From contig CAWIJJ010000019.1 in the NCBI GenBank assembly GCA_963836425.1, forward strand, positions 58,423-122,422: 64,000 bases of DNA, in the 5' to 3' direction. Every line of letters starts with the position of its first letter. Position 1 is the stretch's first letter. This document shows positions 42,900 to 49,268 of the stretch, piece after piece. Under the pieces are notes generated by a model that saw only the letters and a list, made by a program, of their open reading frames with translations, was not told the origin of the DNA and made no database searches. The stretch is from CAWIJJ01 sp963836425 (GTDB lineage: Bacteria > Acidobacteriota > Terriglobia > Bryobacterales > Bryobacteraceae). Both the position numbers and the translations under genes were made by a program.

Positions 42900-43766
42900 T
42901 CAAAAAGGCAGGTCGAGCCGCAGCACGCAGCCGTGAGGTGAAGCCGCACTGATTGTCAGCCTTCCGCCCAGTTGGCTCGCCCGCTCACGCGTGCCGATCA
43001 AGCCCAGTGCAGGGGCATTCGCCATGGGGACGGGGTTCATACCTCGGCCATTGTCCTTCACGCATAAGCTCACGCGCTCGGTGTCATGACTGATCTCGAT
43101 TACAACCTCGTCCGCCTCCGCATGTCGAGCGACATTGGTAAGGGCTTCTCCGATGAAACGAAACGCGGCCTTGGCCTTAGCGCCGCACAATCGCGATGCG
43201 CATTCCAGTCCATGCGTGTAGCAGGAAATGCCGGTCCGCGATCGAAACGCAAACGCCTGTGCCTCGATCGCGGCGGGCAACCCCAGGCGCTCGAGGGCCG
43301 CTGGCCGGAGATCCAATATTACCCTTCTGAGATTGGCGGTAGCCCCCTGAACCTCCTGGGTAAGGTTGGCAAGCCGCGCCGCGACTTCATCGGCGTTTTC
43401 CCCCCGGTTGATCGCCGCACCGATCGCGTCCAGGCCCAATTTCAGCGCCGTCAACGTCTGACCGAGGTCGTCGTGAAGGTCCCGCGCAATGCGCGATCGG
43501 TCCTTGCGCAACTGACGCCGCACATCCGGAACGCCTACGATCTGAGTCCGCCAGCCGGCCGGAGGGGGTGCAGCCGGAAGAAGGGGGACGCTTCGAACAG
43601 AGCCCGCGCCTGCTTTGACACTTTTCCGGAGGCCGTAACTCTGCTTGGTCGAAGGTTGGAGTTTTGCAGGATCCCGATGAACACCGCCAAGTTGAACAAA
43701 ACGAATCCTATTTGTGCTTTCTGCACCTCCGCGCGATGTGAGGTGACGCCAGGATGCCCGATCCAC
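42900..43766 (-). CDS. NarX-type histidine kinase (HisKA_3)
   Basis: The protein has a HisKA_3 dimerisation domain with SRIARDLHDDLGQTLTALKL (His near residue 98) and a HATPase domain with FIGEALTNVARHAEADEV (N box) and VKDNGRGMNPVP (G1), ending LRLDLPF. It pairs with the LuxR-type regulator just downstream. The first 80 residues have no clear domain and the start is uncertain: the listed GTG is the longest option. In another frame (43726 to 43538) there is a short hydrophobic sequence QKAQIGFVLFNLAVFIGIL, so the true N-terminus may have been a membrane span lost by a frameshift. Confidence 0.78.
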   Translation of the reverse strand: MDRASWRHLTSRGGAESTNRIRFVQLGGVHRDPAKLQPSTKQSYGLRKSVKAGAGSVRSVPLLPAAPPPAGWRTQIVGVPDVRRQLRKDRSRIARDLHDDLGQTLTALKLGLDAIGAAINRGENADEVAARLANLTQEVQGATANLRRVILDLRPAALERLGLPAAIEAQAFAFRSRTGISCYTHGLECASRLCGAKAKAAFRFIGEALTNVARHAEADEVVIEISHDTERVSLCVKDNGRGMNPVPMANAPALGLIGTRERASQLGGRLTISAASPHGCVLRLDLPF

Positions 43767-44283
43767 TGTAATTCCTCCGAATCACTTTCATAGTTACTTT
43801 AGCCCTTTAAGCTAGTGTAGACCGAGCGAGTATCTGTGCCAAAAGGGGGGCAGTACTAGAACTTCTCGCACCGTTCTAACCCGGACCTGTGAGAAATTTC
43901 AACATAGCTCACTGACGACAATCACCTGCTGGTGCAAATGGAGCTTTTTCTATGAGTACCAAAAGCGAAAACTTTTGTACCATAAGGTAAACGTAAACTG
44001 TAAGTCAGATTTATCTTACAAACCGCCTGGCGGCGTTGTGGGCTTGTGGCTTAGAAGGTACTCGCGCGTTTTTTCGGCTAACGACGGGCATTGAAGTTTC
44101 AAATCTTCCCGTGTTAAATAGGGACCAATGCTTCGCCAGTCTCCCCATTTGAAACATTTTGGGGTCTGTTGCCAGCATTACAGCCCGAATATGGACCCAG
44201 AAGTAGTACCCAGCGCAGGGGCTGAGTTTTCGGCAATTGGATAGCGACCCGAGGGCCGGGTCGATAAGTCACGGCGATACACC
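43767..44283. other. AT-richer non-coding stretch upstream of kinase remnant
   Basis: About 520 bp without a supported gene. The part 43770-44110 is visibly richer in A and T than its surroundings. A hairpin with one bulge (GTACCAAAAG, 6-base loop, CTTTTGTAC; 43956-43980) is present. It should hold the promoter of the NarX-type kinase. The AT-rich composition may reflect a regulatory region or foreign origin. Confidence 0.5.
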
Positions 44284-44345
44284 GGGCAATTTGCACGATC
44301 ATCACGTCCCACGAGGGCCGCGTGTGGGCGGAGAGTACAAACCAA
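44284..44345 (+). pseudogene. Remnant of the C-terminus of a third kinase copy
   Basis: The bases code a piece like AICTIITSHEGRVWAES, matching the end of the kinases in copies 1 and 2 (AICRMIVTSHEGRVWAEN). Similarity continues faintly through the leader up to the next ATG (GGAGGCTA shared with the copy 1 leader). This is the piece one would expect directly upstream of the NtrC-type regulator, so the original kinase-regulator junction of copy 2 is still visible here. Confidence 0.7.
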
Positions 44346-44427
44346 GGCCGCAAATGCCGCTCCGCTTAGCCGGATGCAGGCCTGGGAAGTTCGAATTTTC
44401 GCGAGATAGTCGGAGGCTAATCGCACA

Positions 44428-45906
44428 ATGCACCCCGAGAGAAGCGCATATACGATTCTGGTTGGAGAAGATGAATTAGAGGTCAGAGCGTACCTGGGAA
44501 CGGCCTTAAAGTGCCTGGGCTACTTCGTCGAGCTTGCCCAGGACGGCGATGAGATTCTGACGCAGCTTCGCGGCGCCCGATCGCGAATTTCCGCAATCCT
44601 GCTGGATCCCATGATGCCGCAGCGGGACGGCATGGAAGTATTGAAAGAGATCCGTCAGATCGACCCGGATCTGCCGGTGATCATCGTTTCCGGCGCGGCG
44701 TCCACGCTCGACGTGGTGACCGCCATGAAGACCGGGGCCACGGACTTTCTCTGCAAGCCAGTAGCTCACGAGGACCTGCGGGTGGCGCTGAGCCGTGCCC
44801 TGGAACGGAGGCTCGCCGCACAACCCCTCCCCATGCCGGTGACGGCCAGAAGCGCTAACAAGATGTTCATCGGATCCAACCCGCGCATGCGCGAAATTCA
44901 CGACTTGATCTCGCATGTCGGCTGGTCGGAGGCGCCGGTGTTGATTCTGGGCGAGACGGGTGCGGGCAAGGAAGTCCTTGCCCGCGAGTTGCACGCTAAC
45001 TCTCCCCGCGCTGGCAAGATCTTCTTGAAGCTCAACTGCGCCGCCCTGCCCGCGGAACTCGTCGAGAGCGAATTGTTCGGGTATGAACGTGGCGCTTTCA
45101 CGGGCGCCTTCCAGAAGAAGGCCGGCATGTTCGAAGCCGCCGACGGCGGCACCATCCTGCTGGATGAAATCGGCGACATGGACGTCCGGCTTCAAGCCAA
45201 GCTGTTGCAGGTGCTTCAGGATCGCGAGTTCCAGCGCATCGGCGGCAAGGACACCGTCAAAGTCGATGTCCGCATCATGGCCGCCACCCACCGCGATTTG
45301 GAGAAGGCTATCGCGGACCGAACGTTCCGCGAGGACCTGTACTATCGTCTGAACGTGATCAATATCTTGCTGCCGCCGCTCAGGGACCGCCGGGAAGATA
45401 TCGTTCCGCTGGCGGAAACCCTGCTTCAAAAACATGCAACGGCAGGGCGGAGCGTGTCCATCACGCTCGAGTTAAAGCAGGCCTTCATGGCCTACCACTG
45501 GCCGGGGAACGTGCGCGAGTTGGAGAATGTGGTCCGCAAACTGCTCGTGCTGTGCGACTCCGATCTTATCGCGCGGGAACTGCACGCCAAGAGCATGCGG
45601 AAAACGTTGCTGCCTTGCGGCGCCACCCCGGTGCCACCCGTCGAGATTGATACCGCGATGGCCAGCCGTGCTCCCGAGCGGCCCATTCTGGAGCAGGTCA
45701 CACGTGCCAAGCATCAGGCCGAAACTGAAGCGATCATGGCAGCGTTGAACTCCACACGCTGGAACCGAAAACAAGCAGCGGCACTGCTGAAGATCGACTA
45801 CAAGGCGTTGTTGTACAAGATGAAAAAACTGGGTGTGGACGACAAATTGGTTTCTGTCGCTCCTTCATCGCCTTCCCTCCATGTCATGAGCGCCAGCGGA
45901 TCGTAG
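44428..45906 (+). CDS. NtrC-family sigma-54-dependent response regulator (copy 2)
   Basis: The 492-residue protein is a paralogue of the regulator at 35345-36814, similar along its whole length. The receiver keeps the acidic residues (VGEDELEVRAYLG), the phospho-acceptor Asp in ISAILLDPMMPQRDG and Lys in FLCKPVAHED; the residue after the Asp is Pro instead of Leu. The AAA+ domain keeps GETGAGKEVLARELH, the GAFTGA loop (YERGAFTGAFQKKAG) and GGTILLDEIGDMD. The Fis HTH RWNRKQAAALLKIDYKALLY is almost unchanged, so both regulators may bind the same sites. Its promoter and kinase partner are not adjacent any more. Confidence 0.9.
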   Translation: MHPERSAYTILVGEDELEVRAYLGTALKCLGYFVELAQDGDEILTQLRGARSRISAILLDPMMPQRDGMEVLKEIRQIDPDLPVIIVSGAASTLDVVTAMKTGATDFLCKPVAHEDLRVALSRALERRLAAQPLPMPVTARSANKMFIGSNPRMREIHDLISHVGWSEAPVLILGETGAGKEVLARELHANSPRAGKIFLKLNCAALPAELVESELFGYERGAFTGAFQKKAGMFEAADGGTILLDEIGDMDVRLQAKLLQVLQDREFQRIGGKDTVKVDVRIMAATHRDLEKAIADRTFREDLYYRLNVINILLPPLRDRREDIVPLAETLLQKHATAGRSVSITLELKQAFMAYHWPGNVRELENVVRKLLVLCDSDLIARELHAKSMRKTLLPCGATPVPPVEIDTAMASRAPERPILEQVTRAKHQAETEAIMAALNSTRWNRKQAAALLKIDYKALLYKMKKLGVDDKLVSVAPSSPSLHVMSASGS

Positions 45907-46510
45907 AGGCTGCCCGCCTAACAGCGCAGCGCTAAAGCGGAAGAAGCGCCGTGGTGCGCCTCGGCGCGGCGAGAGTGTCGCGCGGCCGCCCCCTTTTCTG
46001 GCTTTGCGTTTCCTTCGGTTTGGACCCGCTCCCGCATCGCCATCGAGGTCATCAAAACTTCTTGCCGCGACGACCTCAGGCGCGGTACAACAACCTCAGA
46101 TCCTGGCCGCGGCCCTATGGCCGGTTTTGAGGTGACCCTCTATGGCCGGATTTGCGGTGACCACCGAGGGCCAGAATCGGCAGATGCTGCCGAGACCGAT
46201 GGATCCCAGGCCGCGAACTCGCACCGGCTGAACGTTTCGCCGTCCGGCAGATCGTACGGGCGCTCGTAGTGCACCGGTTCCACCGCCGCAGACAACACGA
46301 CGATGGCTTCGGTTATTAGGGCTTCTAAGGCCGCACGGCATACCACCCCTCGAGTGGCCGTGAGAGCAGCCAGTCCACCGCGGCCAGACCAACAACAGCA
46401 GATACTCCCCCTATTGGAATCCACCCGCCTTTCACATGTCGGAGGCGCCAGAGGCCGGCCGGCGCGGCTCTAATTGTGGCACAGTACCCGGCGAACGACC
46501 GGCCGGGGTT
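45907..46510. other. Degenerate region after regulator copy 2
   Basis: This 604-bp stretch corresponds to the dehydrogenase, receiver-like and YdcF genes of copy 1 but keeps only part of YdcF (46162-46405). A direct repeat ATGGCCGG is seen twice near 46115-46150. The string TCTAATTGTGGCAC (46471-46484) recurs at 48239-48252. Confidence 0.5.
46162..46405 (-). pseudogene. Remnant of a second YdcF-like gene
   Basis: Pieces in different frames match the YdcF-like protein at 38851-39576: AVDWLLSRPLEGWYAVRP then a stop, EAIVVLSAAVEPVHYERPYD with LPDGETFSRCEFAAW, and LPILALGG. The C-terminal DUF218 core (EDHSRNTHENA) is absent. Direction and place match copy 1, giving the right edge of the duplicated block. 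Confidence 0.75.
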
Positions 46511-46999
46511 CTATTTGCTGTCGTCTCGCCCTTCGTTCTCGATGGTGAATACCGTATACGAGACATCCGACACGAATTCATAGAAACGAGCAGAGGTGAT
46601 GCACTTCAATAGTGCCCCGAGCAGGATCAGGATCGAAATCGAGACCACCAACCGACTTTGCGGAGTTTCTTCCGATCCCGCGATCGCCAAGTCTGCGGCG
46701 CCTTCCTGCATGGCGGCATCGATGGAAGCTTCGCGGATGAGAATGGCCTCTTCGCCTAAAAATGGCAAGCTGGCATCCCCCGGATTGCCTTCTACCGGCA
46801 GGGCATGGGCGTCCACCGCCAGGTGACACTCGAAACGCCAGGCCGGTCCGGAGGCTGCCAGCCGACCATCATGCCGTGGCGCCATGACGAATTCCGTAAT
46901 GGGTGTGCCCCACATCGCCGGGCGGACGAATGCAAGCGCCAATATCACCAGCATCGACAGACGCAGCATATACTCCGTACCGCGCAATTCGTGGGCCAT
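46511..46999 (-). CDS. Hypothetical membrane protein
   Basis: From ATG 46999 the frame codes 162 residues. An N-terminal hydrophobic segment (LRLSMLVILALAFVRPAM) could be a signal anchor, and a second span (RLVVSISILILLGALLKCI) lies near residue 125. The middle is acidic (FLGEEAILIREASIDAAMQE). The sequence SxLxVSISxLIxxGALLK is repeated in a short frame at 48212-48352. I do not recognise the family. It lies between the YdcF remnant and MITE copy 2. Confidence 0.5.
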   Translation of the reverse strand: MAHELRGTEYMLRLSMLVILALAFVRPAMWGTPITEFVMAPRHDGRLAASGPAWRFECHLAVDAHALPVEGNPGDASLPFLGEEAILIREASIDAAMQEGAADLAIAGSEETPQSRLVVSISILILLGALLKCITSARFYEFVSDVSYTVFTIENEGRDDSK

Positions 47000-47070
47000 A
47001 GCTATAGTCCTGAGTTGTAGGCCTGTAAGGCTCACCCGCATCCGACTGTTTGGGATTATCTGCCAACCCT

Positions 47071-47208
47071 TAGCAGGCTGCTGAAAAAGTCCCCGGACTA
47101 CTTAGAATGGCACTTACCAACAGCCGCAAACTGTTGATTCTACGTTTGACGGAGCGAGACATTGGGTGCTTTCGGGCATCGAAATACCCTTTTTCAGCAA
47201 CCTGTTAG
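47071..47208 (-). repeat. MITE-like element, copy 2 (inverted relative to copy 1)
   Basis: The minus strand of this 138-bp unit is almost base-for-base the same as 33288-33424; the only clear change is in the outermost TIR (AACAGG in place of AGCAGG). Ends are TAGCAGGCTGCTGAAAAAG on the left and CTTTTTCAGCAACCTGTTA on the right, both with TA. It lies between a hypothetical gene and the UDP-glucuronate decarboxylase gene. Confidence 0.8.
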
Positions 47209-47255
47209 GAGGCTCTCCTTCTGGGCGTACAGTCGAATGGCCCAAACCTCGTAAT

Positions 47256-48221
47256 TCATCCGCCAACAATGCCTTGATCGCCCGTGGACAGGCACTTCTC
47301 GAAATACTCGATCGTCGGTATCAGCCCCTCATACAATGGAACTTTCGGCTCCCAATTCAGCATTTCCCGGGCAAGGGATATGTCCGGCTGGCGCTGCACA
47401 GGATCATCCTTGGGGAGGGGCCGTCGGACTATTTCCGATCGGGAGCCGGTGAGCGACACCACCATATCCGCCAGTTCCAGTATGGTGAACTCATCCGGGT
47501 TGCCAATATTGATGGGGCCGGTCAGCCCCTCCCTATTCATCAGGCGGCAAGCTCCTTCGATCAGGTCCGAAACGTAACAAAAGGACCGGGTCTGTTGCCC
47601 TTCGCCATAGATGGTGATGGGTTGGTTACGGAGCGCCTGGACGATAAAATTGCTGACCACCCGTCCGTCGTTGACCGCCATGCGCGGGCCGTAGGTGTTG
47701 AAGATTCGTACAATGCGCACGTCCACCCCGCTCTGCCGGTGGTAATCCATCATGAGCGTCTCCGCCACGCGCTTGCCCTCGTCATAGCAACTGCGCGGGC
47801 CGATCGGATTTACGTGGCCCCAGTAGGCTTCCGTCTGCGGATGCTCTTTAGGGTCGCCATACACTTCCGATGTGGATGCCTGGAGAATCCGTGCCCGGAG
47901 CCGTTTGGCCAACCCCAGCATGTTGATGGTGCCCATCACGCTGGTCTTGACGGTCTTCACCGGGTTGTACTGGTAGTGAACCGGCGAGGCCGGACAAGCA
48001 AAATTGTAGATGTGATCCACCTCGAGCAGGATGGGATGAACCAGGTCATGACGGATGACCTCAAAGCGCGGATCGGCAAGAAGGTGAGCGATATTGGATT
48101 TCGACCCGGTGAAAAAGTTGTCCAGACAAATGACCTCGGCGCCGGATGCCAGTAATCGATCGCAGAGATGGCTTCCCAAAAAACCGGCGCCGCCGGTGAC
48201 CAAGGCTCGTTTCAGGGGCAC
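47256..48221 (-). CDS. UDP-glucuronate decarboxylase (UDP-xylose synthase)-like epimerase/dehydratase
   Basis: The 321-residue SDR protein has the NAD motif RALVTGGAGFLGSHLCDRLL, the strings YNFACPASPVHYQYNPVKT and STSEVYGDPKEHPQTEAYWG, the catalytic triad (Thr/Ser in STSEVYG, Tyr and Lys in PRSCYDEGKRVAE) and TYGPRMAVNDGRVVSNFIVQ, which together mark the UXS group. It converts UDP-glucuronate to UDP-xylose for the glycan. The start is GTG 48221. It overlaps a small upstream frame by 10 bp, suggesting coupling with the PilZ/receiver gene. Confidence 0.88.
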   Translation of the reverse strand: MPLKRALVTGGAGFLGSHLCDRLLASGAEVICLDNFFTGSKSNIAHLLADPRFEVIRHDLVHPILLEVDHIYNFACPASPVHYQYNPVKTVKTSVMGTINMLGLAKRLRARILQASTSEVYGDPKEHPQTEAYWGHVNPIGPRSCYDEGKRVAETLMMDYHRQSGVDVRIVRIFNTYGPRMAVNDGRVVSNFIVQALRNQPITIYGEGQQTRSFCYVSDLIEGACRLMNREGLTGPINIGNPDEFTILELADMVVSLTGSRSEIVRRPLPKDDPVQRQPDISLAREMLNWEPKVPLYEGLIPTIEYFEKCLSTGDQGIVGG

Positions 48222-48352
48222 GCAGACTCTCCAGATGCTCTAATTGTGGCACGGTATTGCATAAAAACCCGGAGAGGCGACACCTTGAGTAGTGCCCCGA
48301 CCGCAATCAGGGCCGAAATCGAGACCGCCAGACCGCTTGGTCGGTTTAGCAT
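48212..48352 (-). CDS. Possible 46-residue single-span membrane protein
   Basis: A short frame from ATG 48352 to TGA 48212 codes MLNRPSGLAVSISALIAVGA followed by LLKVSPLRVFMQYRATIRAS. It has one hydrophobic span and a basic tail. Its start overlaps the stop of the PilZ/receiver gene by 7 bp and its stop overlaps the start of the UXS gene by 10 bp, as expected for a coupled operon. The span resembles the second span of the hypothetical protein at 46511-46999 (VSISILILLGALLK). It could also be a decayed piece of that gene. Confidence 0.4.
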   Translation of the reverse strand: MLNRPSGLAVSISALIAVGALLKVSPLRVFMQYRATIRASGESACP

Positions 48353-49089
48353 TTCGTACACAGTTGCCGGACTGCCGAAAGCAGAGACCCATAAGCCAGC
48401 GGTTGTCTCAGGACGACGATCGCTGAGAACATCCCTATCTGATCCAGTTGTCGATCGTTTTCGCTGGGAGAGATGTAGATGACCGGAATGGATAAGTTAA
48501 GGGGAACAAATTCCCGCAGGGTGTTGGTGATCAGGAGGCCGATGGACCGGCGGTCACGTTGCAGCATCTTGAGCGCCGCCTTCGCGCCGACGCGTAAGGT
48601 CGGACGGTGGAACATCATCCTGGCAACAAGTTGATAGGTTTCGATGTTCTCAACCACCAAAATCAGCGGGGAAGCTTTGCGCGTCGAAAGCGCAGCGTCT
48701 CGCAAACGAACTCGGATCGTGGTTCCGAGCGGATCAGCAGGGCCGACGTTCGGAATAAAAGCATGCCGTGAGAAACAAATGGCGACCAGGGAAGTTTGAC
48801 ACCAGATCACACGGCCATGGAGCAGCAATCCCTCAGTGCCGCCCTCGGCGTTCCGAGGCCAGTCAATAACGGCGGCGATCGCCTCACCAGTCAGTACCGT
48901 CGTCTCAGAACGGAACAGCAGGCCCGTGCTGCTCATGTTGATTGCTGTCCCTCTGCCAGAAAAGTCGACGGTTCGGCCACGAAGCGTAAACCGCAGTTGA
49001 AAACCGATGGTGTAGCGCTTATTTCGCCGGCGCTCCAAGGTTGGGCACTCCTCGACACGCGCCTTTTGTAGGGTGAGGTCGCGTACCAC
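48346..49089 (-). CDS. PilZ domain fused to a degenerate receiver domain
   Basis: The 247-residue protein begins with a PilZ domain: ERRRNKRYTIGFQLRFTL (basic motif) and AINMSSTGLLFRSE (N/DxSxxG), then VIWCQTSLVAICFSRHAFIP. After residue 135 it continues with a receiver-like fold (LILVVENIETYQLVARMMFH to AYGSLLSAVRQL) in which the phospho-acceptor Asp is replaced (GLLITNTL) and the Lys is missing (VVLRQPLAY). It may read c-di-GMP and pass the signal through protein contacts rather than phosphorylation. The GTG start at 49089 is the longest option. The 18-bp palindrome at 49172 lies upstream. Confidence 0.72.
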   Translation of the reverse strand: MVRDLTLQKARVEECPTLERRRNKRYTIGFQLRFTLRGRTVDFSGRGTAINMSSTGLLFRSETTVLTGEAIAAVIDWPRNAEGGTEGLLLHGRVIWCQTSLVAICFSRHAFIPNVGPADPLGTTIRVRLRDAALSTRKASPLILVVENIETYQLVARMMFHRPTLRVGAKAALKMLQRDRRSIGLLITNTLREFVPLNLSIPVIYISPSENDRQLDQIGMFSAIVVLRQPLAYGSLLSAVRQLCTKC

Positions 49090-49171
49090 TCGGCTGATCC
49101 GGCGTGCAGTTCACCCACCAGTTGGTGCAAGGTAAAATGGTGCTACCGCGGTGTGTGAGCTAAAATCTTTG

Positions 49172-49189
49172 ATTTGATGCGCATCAAAT
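49172..49189. promoter_or_regulatory. Perfect 18-bp palindrome
   Basis: ATTTGATGCGCATCAAAT is a perfect inverted repeat with no loop, located in the 179-bp gap between the Rep-like gene (convergent end) and the start of the PilZ/receiver gene. A loopless palindrome of this length is more typical of a dimeric repressor site than of a terminator. The binding protein is unknown. Confidence 0.5.
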
Positions 49190-49268
49190 GCCAAAGGGCG
49201 GAGATGTTCCTATTCGGATCTTCACTACCTGGATACGCATTCTTTAGGCTAAAACTCGAAAGTTTGTA

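Noticed and set aside
47166..48155. Long plus-strand frame over the UDP-glucuronate decarboxylase gene
   Set aside because: Antisense shadow; the minus strand shows the complete SDR signature set.
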